The position numbers and the translations under genes were made by a program. This document shows positions 8,359 through 16,013 of a DNA stretch of 23,793 bases, piece by piece. Position 1 is the first letter of the stretch. The number at the start of each line of letters is the position of its first letter. The DNA is taken from NCBI GenBank assembly GCA_002342415.1, contig DDPY01000001.1:1-23793 (forward strand), given 5' to 3'. The stretch is from Prevotella sp. UBA2456 (GTDB lineage Bacteria; Bacteroidota; Bacteroidia; Bacteroidales; Bacteroidaceae). Below the pieces are notes generated by a model. That model saw nothing but the letters and a program-made list of their open reading frames with translations. It searched no databases and had not been told where the DNA came from.

Positions 8359-9444
8359 CTACGACCGGCCAAAGAGGTATTTCTTGAGGAACGGGCTTAC
8401 TCGGAGAATGTTCGAGGCCACACAACTGAAGCCTATCACCACCAAGGCTATCAGAACGGCCAGCGTGAGGTCGATGGCGAAGTTGTGCTGGTTGGCCTTG
8501 AAGAAGGTGCCCACACCTGGCAGGTTGGGCAGGAAGAGATAGTGTATCAGATAGATGTCGAGCGTGCGCCTGCCGATATACTGCAGACTGCGGCCCACGA
8601 CGGTGCGCTGAGTGAAATACTGGTGATAGTGGCGGAAATACATGAACACCATCGTGAGCAATATGAAGCGTGCCAGCGTGAGGGGAATGATGGTCCACTG
8701 CATGCGCAGATTGTGCCACTTCAGGAAGTCGAGGGCTGCAAACGATACGAGCACGATGATGAGGGGATAGAACCACCGACTGTCCATCACGCGTTGCGCT
8801 TGGTTCCAGTAGCGGTGCACGATGTTGCCGTAAAGGAAGAACGGCATGTAGAGCATGACCTGTATCAGACAACTGTCATCGAGGAAGGTCGTGGGCTTGA
8901 CCTTGCGGTATCCGAAGGCCCACCAGAAGTCGTTGGGCAGGTAGCAGGTCTCGTAGATGCACAGCGACAGCAGGAACAGCAGTGTGATAGGTATCCACGA
9001 CTTCCACTTCAGCTTGCTTTCAAGATAGGCAAACAGATAGTAGATGATGAACATATAGAGCAGGGCGATGGTAAACCAGTAGCCGCCCTTCAGCGGCGAG
9101 TGGAACTTATCCTCGACTGCCACGAAGAAGTCGTCGAAGAGCACCGCCATGCCTAAAAAGAAGAACACCACCGTGGGGATGATCTGTATGCGCATCTTCT
9201 TGCCCACCAGCCGGAAGAGGTTGGGGATATCCCACACTTGCGAGGCCTTGTAGGCCAGAAAGCCGCTGATAAAGAAAAACAGGGGCATGCGGAACAGAAT
9301 GAGGAACGACAGCGAAGACGATAGCTTCACGTCCTGTGCAAAGCCAGACTGACTCACATGGTTGGCCACCACGAGTATCATCGTAAAGCCGCGCATGGCA
9401 TCGAGCCATTCCAGACGGGGTTTCTTTTTTACTGCTGTTTCCAT
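8359..9444 (-). CDS. Acyltransferase family 3 membrane protein
   Basis: This 361-aa integral membrane protein begins with the family signature LEWLDAMRGF, followed by NHVSQ with candidate catalytic His29. About ten hydrophobic segments follow (for example LSFLILFRMPLFFFISG, YMFIIYYLFAYL, PLIIVLVSFAALDF and FAIDLTLAVLIALVVIG) and a YLIHY motif near the end. Family 3 acyltransferases O-acylate surface sugars, typically with acetyl groups. Its position opposite a glycosyltransferase operon suggests modification of a surface glycan, but the substrate cannot be read from sequence. The short basic N-terminus (VKKKPR) is cytoplasmic. Confidence 0.9.
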   Translation of the reverse strand: METAVKKKPRLEWLDAMRGFTMILVVANHVSQSGFAQDVKLSSSLSFLILFRMPLFFFISGFLAYKASQVWDIPNLFRLVGKKMRIQIIPTVVFFFLGMAVLFDDFFVAVEDKFHSPLKGGYWFTIALLYMFIIYYLFAYLESKLKWKSWIPITLLFLLSLCIYETCYLPNDFWWAFGYRKVKPTTFLDDSCLIQVMLYMPFFLYGNIVHRYWNQAQRVMDSRWFYPLIIVLVSFAALDFLKWHNLRMQWTIIPLTLARFILLTMVFMYFRHYHQYFTQRTVVGRSLQYIGRRTLDIYLIHYLFLPNLPGVGTFFKANQHNFAIDLTLAVLIALVVIGFSCVASNILRVSPFLKKYLFGRS

Positions 9445-9464
9445 AGACTTGCAATATTTTGCTG

Positions 9465-9472
9465 CAAAGGTA
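9465..9472 (-). promoter_or_regulatory. -7 box for the acyltransferase gene
   Basis: Reading the minus strand, TACCTTTG ends 20 nt before the ATG at 9444. No convincing -33 element is visible. Confidence 0.6.
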
Positions 9473-9516
9473 CGAAAAAGTTTAGAGTTTAGTGGTCAGA
9501 TTTTACGGAAATTTTG

Positions 9517-9524
9517 TACCTTTG
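9517..9524 (+). promoter_or_regulatory. -7 box for the glycosyltransferase-flippase operon
   Basis: TACCTTTG lies 18 nt before the ATG at 9543. It is divergent from the acyltransferase box, with 44 bp between them. The -33 element is weak. Confidence 0.65.
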
Positions 9525-9542
9525 CGCAGAAATAACTCTAAG

Positions 9543-10403
9543 ATGAAGAAAACCGATGCCACGATACAGTTGCTGCGCCAAGTAGGAAGCAGGATATGGG
9601 AGACGCTGGGCGAACCCGACCTCCTGTCCTCTGAGACACCCATCGACGTAGTCATCCCCATCGTCAGGAAAGACCTCGACATCCTGCCGCTCTGCCTTGA
9701 GGGCGTGCGCCGCAACGTGCGCCAGCAGGTCAAGGCCATCTACATCGTGGCCCCGCGCGATGCCGACATCGAGGCCTTCTGCCAGCAGGAGCAGTTGCAG
9801 TTCACCGACGAGCAGACCATTCTGGGCATGGCCCCCGCAGCGCTCAACCTGCAGGTGCAGCGCCCCGACGGCAGCACGGTGGACCGCAGCGGATGGCTGT
9901 TCCAACAGCTGGTAAAGCTGTCGGGCAACATAGGCACCTGCGACTACTATCTCACCATTGACGCCGACCACATACTGCTGCAGCCGCACGTCTTCCTGAC
10001 CAGTGACGAAGTACCTGTGTTCTACATGAGCGACGAGTGCAACACACCCTATTACCACAACATACGCCGCCTGATGGGCTATCGCTACCGTTCCCTGTTC
10101 AGCTACGTCGACCATAAGATGCTGTTTTCGAAGCAACAGCTGGAACTGCTGCGTGCGGCCATCCTGAAAGCCAACCCCGGAAAGCCCTGGACAGAGGCCA
10201 TCACCGACAGCTACGACCGCAAGGAGACGTCGGGGTTCTCCGAGTTCGAGCTTTACGGCGACTTCGTCCGTCGCAAGATACGGCGTCCCTGGCGCCACCT
10301 GAAACTGGCCTACAGCCGGCTGTCAGACTACGAAGCACTGCACAGCCAGTATGCCGAGAAATACCGTTGTTTAACCTTTCCCTGTTATCTTAAAATGCAA
10401 TGA
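9543..10403 (+). CDS. DUF6492-type putative glycosyltransferase
   Basis: This 286-aa protein has a GT-A-like start (DVVIPIVRKDLDILPLCLEGV) and a TIDADH stretch with Asp140 and Asp142, like the DxD metal/nucleotide-sugar site of GT-A transferases. The pattern fits the family annotated as DUF6492, which is linked with surface polysaccharide genes; that assignment is from memory. No membrane segment or signal peptide is visible. It is first in a tight operon: the next gene begins at ATGA over this gene's stop. The ATG at 9543 is chosen because the frame upstream runs through the promoter. Confidence 0.75.
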   Translation: MKKTDATIQLLRQVGSRIWETLGEPDLLSSETPIDVVIPIVRKDLDILPLCLEGVRRNVRQQVKAIYIVAPRDADIEAFCQQEQLQFTDEQTILGMAPAALNLQVQRPDGSTVDRSGWLFQQLVKLSGNIGTCDYYLTIDADHILLQPHVFLTSDEVPVFYMSDECNTPYYHNIRRLMGYRYRSLFSYVDHKMLFSKQQLELLRAAILKANPGKPWTEAITDSYDRKETSGFSEFELYGDFVRRKIRRPWRHLKLAYSRLSDYEALHSQYAEKYRCLTFPCYLKMQ

Positions 10404-11245
10404 GACTACTCCTTGAGAAAATACGCCTCTCCATCCTGAAACGTACCAAGACCCTGCCCCAGAAGAGCTACGCGGCCTGGGTGGCCAAGGGCTACAACGA
10501 CCAGCCCGAGGTGAGCATCGTCATCCAGTCGCACGACAAGAGCCTGCAGGTGTGCCACATCCTGCCCAAGCTGCGCCAGACGAAGAACGCAGAAATCATC
10601 GTCATCGACGACGGCTCGTCGCCCGAGCACACCCAGCGGCTGGCCAAGGCACTGACAGGGGCCAACGAGTTCCTGCTACGCGCCAACGACCTGTACGAGA
10701 ACCGTACCTACGACCGGGCCATACGCATGTCGCACGGACGCTACATCGCCCTGCTGCAGGACGACGACGACTTCGACGACATCGGCTGGACGGACCAGGC
10801 CCTGCTGCTGTTCGGCCAGCACCCGCGCATGGCCATTCTCGGCGGCAACTGGGGCCTGCGCCTTGAGTTCGACGACGCCAGGCAGTGGGGCCACGGCATG
10901 CGCGACGACACGCTGCAGAGCGGCACCTTCCGCTTCGTACCCTCGGTTAACCGCGCCCCCATGTGGATACGCCGCGACCTTTTCGAGGAGTACCTGCACC
11001 AGATAGACCCCGCCTTTGCCCCCTTCCAGTACGACGACGACGAGCTGTGCCTGCGCGCATGGCTGTGCGGCCTTGAGGTGGGATGGTACGACGCCCGCTT
11101 CCGCTCCCTGTCGGCCGGCGGCATGCGCCTGTGGAACAAGGGCTTCACGGGCGAACAGAGCCAACGCAACGGCCGCCGCCTCTACCAGATGTATGCCCAC
11201 CGCATGGACGAGATACTAACCAAGGTTCGCGAGGCCAATGGGTGA
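10400..11245 (+). CDS. Family 2 glycosyltransferase
   Basis: This 281-aa GT-A transferase has the sequence VSIVIQSHDKSLQV near residue 38, EIIVIDDGSSPEH (Asp70-Asp71), a QDDDDF metal-binding segment (Asp121-124), and YDDDELCLRA further on, as expected of a GT2 fold. It should transfer a sugar from a nucleotide donor to a lipid-linked or surface glycan at the inner face of the membrane; the sugar is unknown. It overlaps the upstream gene by 4 bp and the flippase gene by 8 bp, implying coupled translation. Base composition is markedly GC-rich, as in the flanking operon genes. Confidence 0.88.
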   Translation: MRLLLEKIRLSILKRTKTLPQKSYAAWVAKGYNDQPEVSIVIQSHDKSLQVCHILPKLRQTKNAEIIVIDDGSSPEHTQRLAKALTGANEFLLRANDLYENRTYDRAIRMSHGRYIALLQDDDDFDDIGWTDQALLLFGQHPRMAILGGNWGLRLEFDDARQWGHGMRDDTLQSGTFRFVPSVNRAPMWIRRDLFEEYLHQIDPAFAPFQYDDDELCLRAWLCGLEVGWYDARFRSLSAGGMRLWNKGFTGEQSQRNGRRLYQMYAHRMDEILTKVREANG

Positions 11246-12680
11246 GAGTCTGAAGGAGCGCACGGCCAAGGGACTGCTGTGGGGAGCCGTCAACAACGTC
11301 ACCTCGCAGCTGCTCAGCGTGGCCATAGGCATCCTGCTGGGCCGCCTGCTGTCGCCTGCCGAGTATGGCATGGTGGGCATGCTGGCCATCTTCACCGCCA
11401 TAGCTGGCTCGCTGCAGGAGAGCGGCTTCACGGCAGCACTCACCAACATGAAGCAGGCCACCCACTGCGACTATAACGCCGTCTTCTGGTTCAGCACCCT
11501 CATGTCCGTCGCCCTCTACGCCGTGCTCTACCTGTGTGCGCCGCTCATCGCCAGCTACTTCCGCCAGCCCGAGCTCGTACCCCTGTCCAGGCTGGTATTC
11601 GCCTCGCTGCTCATGGCTGGTCTGGGCATTGCCCATGCCGCCTACATGTTCCGCAACATGATGAACCGCGAGAAGGCCCTCATAGGCTTCGCCGCCCTTG
11701 CGGGCAGCGGCGTCGTGGGCGTCACGTTGGCACTGTGCGGCTACAGCTACTGGAGCCTGGCCTGGCAACAGTTTGCCTACATCACCATCGTCAACCTGGG
11801 CCGTCTCTTCTACGTCCGCTGGCGACCATCGCTACGCGTCGACTTCAGCCCCATACGCCGCATGTTCGGCTTCAGCAGCAAGATACTGCTCACCAACATG
11901 ATGAACCAGGCCAACAACAACCTGCTGTCGTTCGTCTTCGGGCGCCTGTTCACCGCCGGTGCAGTGGGCAGCTACACCCAGGCCGCCAAGTGGAACCTGA
12001 TGGGCCACTCGCTCATCACCGGAACCATACAGCAGGTGGCCCAGCCCGTGCTGGCCAGCATCAACGACGAAGAGGACCGCCAGCTCAAGGTGTTCCGCAA
12101 GATGCTGCGCTTCACCGCCATGCTCTCCATGCCCGCACTCTTCGGACTCGGACTCATTGCCGACTTCATCGTCCTCCTGCTCGGCGAGCAGTGGACCGAC
12201 AGCGTCATGCTGCTGCGCATACTATGCGTCAGCGGCGCCTTCATGCCCATACACACCCTCTACCAGAACCTCTTCATCAGCCACGGCCGTTCCGACACCT
12301 ACATGTGGTGCACCGCGGCACAGATAGCCGCCCAGCTGGCCGTCATCGTCGTCTTCAGCACGCGGGGCGGACTGGCACTCATGGTGACTGCCTATACCGT
12401 GCTCTTAGTGTCGTGGACCGGCGTATGGCAGCTGCTGGCACACCGTCTGACCGGGCTGCGCCTCAGCGACGTGCTGAAAGACATCCTGCCCTTCATGCTC
12501 GCCGCCATAGGGTGCACCGCCGCGGCCTACGCAGGCACGGCCGACATCAGCCAGCCCGTGCTCAGCATCGCCCTGCGCATCCTAATCACCGCCGTGCTTT
12601 ACATTCTCATCATGAAATTGTCCGGGGCAAAAATATTTGACGAGTGCATACAGTACCTCTTCCGCCGCAAGACCTCCTGA
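11238..12680 (+). CDS. Polysaccharide flippase (Wzx/MOP superfamily)
   Basis: This 480-aa polytopic protein starts with the family-typical LKERTAKGLLWGAVNNVTSQLL and has GRLLSPAEYGMVGMLAIF, then about 12-14 hydrophobic segments. It matches the lipopolysaccharide/teichuronic flippase group that moves lipid-linked sugar units across the inner membrane. It is third in an operon with two sugar transferases, which supports export of the glycan they build. No polymerase, ligase or initiating sugar-phosphate transferase is encoded in the window, so the pathway must be completed elsewhere. Confidence 0.9.
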   Translation: MGESLKERTAKGLLWGAVNNVTSQLLSVAIGILLGRLLSPAEYGMVGMLAIFTAIAGSLQESGFTAALTNMKQATHCDYNAVFWFSTLMSVALYAVLYLCAPLIASYFRQPELVPLSRLVFASLLMAGLGIAHAAYMFRNMMNREKALIGFAALAGSGVVGVTLALCGYSYWSLAWQQFAYITIVNLGRLFYVRWRPSLRVDFSPIRRMFGFSSKILLTNMMNQANNNLLSFVFGRLFTAGAVGSYTQAAKWNLMGHSLITGTIQQVAQPVLASINDEEDRQLKVFRKMLRFTAMLSMPALFGLGLIADFIVLLLGEQWTDSVMLLRILCVSGAFMPIHTLYQNLFISHGRSDTYMWCTAAQIAAQLAVIVVFSTRGGLALMVTAYTVLLVSWTGVWQLLAHRLTGLRLSDVLKDILPFMLAAIGCTAAAYAGTADISQPVLSIALRILITAVLYILIMKLSGAKIFDECIQYLFRRKTS

Positions 12681-12721
12681 CACCCACCGCCCCCGGCCAC
12701 GGCACTCCCCGAGCGCACGCT

Positions 12722-12754
12722 TATCCTCGTTCTATCCTCGTTCTATCCTCGTTA
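12722..12754 (+). repeat. 11-nt tandem repeat, 3 units
   Basis: TATCCTCGTTC occurs twice and TATCCTCGTTA once, head to tail, between the flippase stop and a hairpin. The period equals that of the unrelated 11-nt array at 19400-19584. Confidence 0.9.
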
Positions 12755-12756
12755 CT

Positions 12757-12794
12757 TTTTACGAAGACAGAACGAATATAGCTGATTCGTAAAA
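12757..12794 (-). terminator. Inverted repeat at the licD/flippase convergence, probable terminator
   Basis: TTTTACGAA (12757-12765) and TTCGTAAAA (12786-12794) are perfect 9-bp arms with a 20-nt loop, directly abutting the LicD stop at 12795-12797. The T-run reads best for minus-strand transcripts, but it may serve both genes. Confidence 0.5.
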
Positions 12795-13679
12795 CTATTG
12801 CCGTCCCACCTTGCGCATCACCACCTCGATGGGTTCGGCAGCATCCATGTTGAAGTATTCCTTGTAATGATGCGACTCGCGCTTCTCTATCGGAGGCAGC
12901 TGCATGTAGTCGCCAAAGAAGTGGCGCAGGTAGGCATCGTAGCCGCCCGACAGACATACCTCCAAGCCCTCGAAGGGAAACTTGACGGGACCAGACACCC
13001 AGGCCAGGGGGTAGACCTCCTTGTCACCGTAGATGCCGGGATAGACTACCACATGGCTCGTGGAGCCATAGGTGTAGCGCTTCGCAATGCTGTCGAGCTG
13101 TGCCAGCAGCCGGCGGCGGTAGCTCTTGCGGCCCAGAAAGGCTCGCATCTTATAGCAGAAGCGTCCCCACTCGTAGGTGTCGCCCAACAGCCGCAGCCAC
13201 TCCCAGAAGGTATAGCGCGTGGAGATGATGGCCAGCCTGTTCTGCAGCTTCGTAAAGCGCCGCTTCAGCCGCAGGGCCTCCTCCATGTCCTCAGCAGTAC
13301 CGTCTAACGGGAAGATGTCTACAAACAAGCCATAGGTACACGGTGTGTCGCGCCGCTCCAGAATGGTGGTTCCCTTGCGGCACAGCTTCGAGAAGTACAT
13401 GAAGTAGTTGTCCGTATTATAGGGGGTATGCAGTTCGTAGTTGCCCAGGTCGGTCTCTTCGCAGATTTTCAGGAAGCGGTCGTAGTCGGGCCGTGCCATG
13501 AACACATCGATATCGTCGTCCCACGGTATCATGCCGTGGTGGCGAATGGCACCAATAGCCGTCCCGCCGCAGCAGTAATAAGTGATATGGTGCTCCTCGC
13601 AGATGGCTATCAGTTTCTTCAGCACATCCAGGATGATGGCATTCCAGCGAGGCTGCAGTTCAGGAGTAATTTCTTGCAT
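12795..13679 (-). CDS. LicD family phosphotransferase
   Basis: This 294-aa protein has the nucleotidyltransferase-like core of LicD proteins: CCGGTAIGAIRHHGMIPWDDD with Asp54-56 and Asp58, then a C-terminal Tyr-rich region. LicD-family enzymes attach phosphocholine or another phospho-substituent to surface glycans. In Bacteroidales the exact substituent is mostly unknown, so a choline-specific name is not justified. No choline kinase or uptake genes are nearby. The ATG at 13679 is chosen because a good promoter lies just upstream and the longer frame would run through it. It is divergent from the GT14 gene and convergent with the flippase. Confidence 0.85.
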   Translation of the reverse strand: MQEITPELQPRWNAIILDVLKKLIAICEEHHITYYCCGGTAIGAIRHHGMIPWDDDIDVFMARPDYDRFLKICEETDLGNYELHTPYNTDNYFMYFSKLCRKGTTILERRDTPCTYGLFVDIFPLDGTAEDMEEALRLKRRFTKLQNRLAIISTRYTFWEWLRLLGDTYEWGRFCYKMRAFLGRKSYRRRLLAQLDSIAKRYTYGSTSHVVVYPGIYGDKEVYPLAWVSGPVKFPFEGLEVCLSGGYDAYLRHFFGDYMQLPPIEKRESHHYKEYFNMDAAEPIEVVMRKVGRQ

Positions 13680-13699
13680 AAGCGATGATTTTTCGATTG

Positions 13700-13731
13700 C
13701 AAAGGTAGTTATTCCTTTTGGAATAATCAAA
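13700..13731 (-). promoter_or_regulatory. licD-type gene promoter
   Basis: On the minus strand, TTTG (13731-13728) and TACCTTTG (13707-13700) are 20 bp apart and lie 21 nt before the ATG. Confidence 0.75.
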
Positions 13732-13768
13732 AAAAGAAAGATTTTCTTTGTTTTCTGCTCACTAAATC

Positions 13769-13793
13769 GTAACTTTTACTGCGTAGAAGTTAC
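13769..13793. promoter_or_regulatory. Dyad symmetry between divergent licD and GT14 promoters
   Basis: GTAACTTTTAC and GTAGAAGTTAC form an 11-bp dyad with one mismatched position around a 3-nt centre. It lies 25 bp from the GT14 -33 box and 37 bp from the LicD -33 box. It could be an operator for both genes; no regulator is identified. Confidence 0.4.
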
Positions 13794-13818
13794 TCCGTCT
13801 CGGAAAAACTCAAATATA

Positions 13819-13850
13819 TTTGGTTTTTCACTCGACATTTCGTAACTTTG
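13819..13850 (+). promoter_or_regulatory. GT14 gene promoter
   Basis: TTTG at 13819-13822 and TAACTTTG at 13843-13850 are 20 bp apart, with the ATG at 13874. Confidence 0.8.
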
Positions 13851-13873
13851 TCATCAAAATAGAGATACTCTTT

Positions 13874-14791
13874 ATGAGATTTGCATTTATTATATCGGCA
13901 CATAACGACCCTGTACACCTGAAGCGGATGATAGCGAGCCTGCCTCAGGACTCGGTTTTCATGGTACATATCGATGCCAAGTCGGACCTGCAGGCATTTA
14001 CCCAACTGATAGACGACCCAAGGGTGTACTTCATCCCTGACCGTACGGATGTGATGTGGGGCAGCATCGGTGTGGTGGAAGCGCAGATGAAAATGATTCG
14101 CGAGGCACTGAGACGGCATCGGGAGGAACCTGTAGACTATCTGATATCGTTGAGCGGACTGGACTATCCGTTGTGGAGCAATGCGCGCATAGAACGATTC
14201 TTTGCGGAGCAGAAAGGTCGCGAGTTGATCGTAACCCTTCCTATGGAGGGGCAGGGAGCAGCAGCCCAGCTCTATCGCGAGCACCGGCCCTTCAACTACA
14301 AGTCGTGGCAGTATGGTACCGTGAAGAGCAAATTTCGCGTGGCCCTGAGGCATATCGTTTATGGTCTGGGCTTCCGCAAGTCGCTGCGGTTCAGGGCCGA
14401 GGGACGCGAGTATGTGCTGAACAAGGGCTCGATGTGGTGGGCCATCACACCGGCATTGGCAGAGCTGGCACTCAGCTATTGGGATGAGCATCCGCAGTAT
14501 GTACGCTACTTCCACGATGGCTTTGCCCCCGACGAGACGTTTATTCCCACACTCACCGCACACTCTGAGTTTGCCGAGAAGGCCATCCGCATGGAAGGAC
14601 CGTTCAGGAATCTGGAGAGCATCACGCCCCTGACCTTCATCGACTATACCAACGGCATCAAGGTCTTTACCGAAGAAGACTACCCGATGCTCATCGGGAG
14701 CGATAAGATGTTTTGCAGGAAGACGGTGACAGGACAGAGTGACCGCCTGATGGACAAGATAGATGCCTTCAGAGCTCAGGGTTTGGAGTAA
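13874..14791 (+). CDS. Core-2/I-branching-type beta-1,6-N-acetylglucosaminyltransferase (GT14)
   Basis: This 305-aa protein begins FAFIISAHNDPVHLKRMIASL and has VHIDAKSD, then SLSGLDYPL, the hallmarks of the GT14 fold in bacteria, and DGFAPDETFIPTL near residue 215-227. Bacterial members act in exopolysaccharide or glycoprotein glycan assembly; the GlcNAc specificity is borrowed from eukaryotic homologues and may not hold here. There is no signal peptide or membrane anchor. It is monocistronic, with its last 16 bp overlapping the convergent nadD end. A longer frame from 13820 is ruled out because it runs through the promoter. Confidence 0.87.
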   Translation: MRFAFIISAHNDPVHLKRMIASLPQDSVFMVHIDAKSDLQAFTQLIDDPRVYFIPDRTDVMWGSIGVVEAQMKMIREALRRHREEPVDYLISLSGLDYPLWSNARIERFFAEQKGRELIVTLPMEGQGAAAQLYREHRPFNYKSWQYGTVKSKFRVALRHIVYGLGFRKSLRFRAEGREYVLNKGSMWWAITPALAELALSYWDEHPQYVRYFHDGFAPDETFIPTLTAHSEFAEKAIRMEGPFRNLESITPLTFIDYTNGIKVFTEEDYPMLIGSDKMFCRKTVTGQSDRLMDKIDAFRAQGLE

Positions 14792-15423
14792 TATTTCTTA
14801 ACGAGCGGTTCGATAGAGTGGGGCACAAGCCCCTCAATGCTCTGTCCCGCCCTCACCTTCTGGCGAATCTCCGTACTCGATATGGGCAACAGCGGCATCT
14901 CGATGGTTCCCGCATGTTCATCGCGCGGATAGACGATGAGGTCGTGATGCCACAGAATATCCTTCCAATGTCGCCACCGCTCGAAGTGGGCCCAGTTGTC
15001 ACCGCCTATCAGCAGCACAAACTGCCGGTCGGGGTAGTCGTGGCTCAAGTGCTGCAAGGTGTTCCAGGTATACGAGGGCTTGGGCAGCCGGAACTCATAG
15101 TCGCAAGCCATGATACCCTTCTCGTGTGCTAAGGCCTGTTGTGCCAGCTCGAAGCGGAGATGGTCATCCAGCAGCTGCTGGTCTTGCTTGAGTGGATTCT
15201 GGGGCGACACCATCAGCCATACCTCATCCAGACGGCACTGTTCTAAGACAGCCTTTGCTAAGGCAATATGCCCGTTATGGATAGGGTTGAACGAACCACC
15301 GAAAATGCCTGTCTTGGCTGTTGGCTGTTGGCAGTTGGCAGTTGGCTGTTGGCAGTTGGCTGTTGGCTGTTGGCAGTTGGCAGTTGGCAGTTGGCAGTTG
15401 GCTGTTGGCTGTAGAATCTTCAT
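14776..15423 (-). CDS. nadD: Nicotinate-nucleotide adenylyltransferase with a repeat-encoded N-terminal extension
   Basis: This 215-aa enzyme makes deamido-NAD from nicotinate mononucleotide and ATP. The core begins at Lys37 with KTGIFGGSFNPIHNGH (nucleotidyltransferase HxGH, His49-His52), continues with LLIGGDNW and ends with ISSTEIR. Most NadD proteins begin almost at this point. Here about 36 residues precede it, formed by repeating PTANCQQ/PTANCQL encoded by a 7-nt tandem repeat. The only ATG is upstream of the repeat at 15421-15423, 8 bp from the gmk stop, so the repeat must be translated unless a non-standard start such as CTG is used. It is last in the yicC-gmk-nadD operon and overlaps the convergent GT14 gene by 16 bp. 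Confidence 0.93.
   Translation of the reverse strand: MKILQPTANCQLPTANCQQPTANCQQPTANCQQPTAKTGIFGGSFNPIHNGHIALAKAVLEQCRLDEVWLMVSPQNPLKQDQQLLDDHLRFELAQQALAHEKGIMACDYEFRLPKPSYTWNTLQHLSHDYPDRQFVLLIGGDNWAHFERWRHWKDILWHHDLIVYPRDEHAGTIEMPLLPISSTEIRQKVRAGQSIEGLVPHSIEPLVKKYYSKP
15314..15411 (-). repeat. 7-nt tandem repeat within nadD, 14 units
   Basis: Fourteen consecutive units of TTGGCWG (plus strand) run without interruption, with the variable base T or A. Because 7 is not a multiple of 3, every reading frame gives the same cyclic heptapeptide and no stop occurs. Gain or loss of one unit would shift the frame of the nadD core. Confidence 0.95.
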
Positions 15424-15431
15424 ATATTTTA

Positions 15432-16010
15432 CTACTCAACGGTATTGATAAAACTGAAGATCAGAGAATACACCTTTTCTTCTGCTTTTGTCAAATCATC
15501 ATTGATAATGATAGTATCAAACTGATTAGAAAAGGACAATTCATACCTTGCTTTGGCTAATCTTGTTTCAATAGCCTCAGGAGTATCAGTAGCCCGTCCT
15601 TCCAGTCTTTTACGTAGCTCTTCAATTGATGGCGGTTGGATGAATATACTCAGTGCATCCTTACCATAGAATTTCTTGATACTTATTCCGCCTTTCACGT
15701 CGACATCGAAAATGACATTCTGCCCAGCATTAAGCTGTTTTTCCACCTGAGACTTCAGTGTCCCGTAAAAGCGGTTTTCATAGACTTCTTCATACTCTAT
15801 GAATTCATCATTAGATATCTTTTCCCTAAATTGTTCTGGTGAAATAAAAAAATATTCAACTCCATCCTGCTCTGTACCACGTGGATTTCGCGAAGTACAG
15901 GATATAGAAAAGTACAAATTTAACTCCGGATGTTCTTTCATCAGCCAATTAACGATAGTGGATTTTCCACTACCAGATGGTGCACTGAAAATGATAAGCC
16001 TTCCTCTCAT
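15432..16010 (-). CDS. gmk: Guanylate kinase
   Basis: This 192-aa enzyme converts GMP and ATP to GDP and ADP in the cytoplasm. It has the P-loop SAPSGSGKST (Lys16), the GMP-binding stretch SCTSRNPRGTEQDGVEYFF and FDVDVKGG. The length is standard. It lies 3 bp after yicC and 8 bp before nadD, so the three are probably co-transcribed. The gene is visibly more AT-rich, with more A/T-ending codons, than either neighbour, suggesting a different recent history. Confidence 0.97.
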   Translation of the reverse strand: MRGRLIIFSAPSGSGKSTIVNWLMKEHPELNLYFSISCTSRNPRGTEQDGVEYFFISPEQFREKISNDEFIEYEEVYENRFYGTLKSQVEKQLNAGQNVIFDVDVKGGISIKKFYGKDALSIFIQPPSIEELRKRLEGRATDTPEAIETRLAKARYELSFSNQFDTIIINDDLTKAEEKVYSLIFSFINTVE

Positions 16011-16013
16011 ATC

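Noticed and set aside
11534..12640. Plus-strand ORF in another frame of the flippase gene
   Set aside because: The His/Arg/Pro-rich translation is typical of a shifted frame in a GC-rich gene.
12795..13679. Naming the gene licD with phosphocholine specificity
   Set aside because: Only the family core is visible; no choline uptake or activation genes are present to support the substrate.
15314..15411. CRISPR-like array
   Set aside because: Units are 7 nt, contiguous and without spacers, so this is a simple tandem repeat.
15321..15448. Plus-strand ORFs reading WQLAVGC repeats
   Set aside because: They exist only because the 7-nt repeat has no stops in any frame; nadD lies on the other strand.
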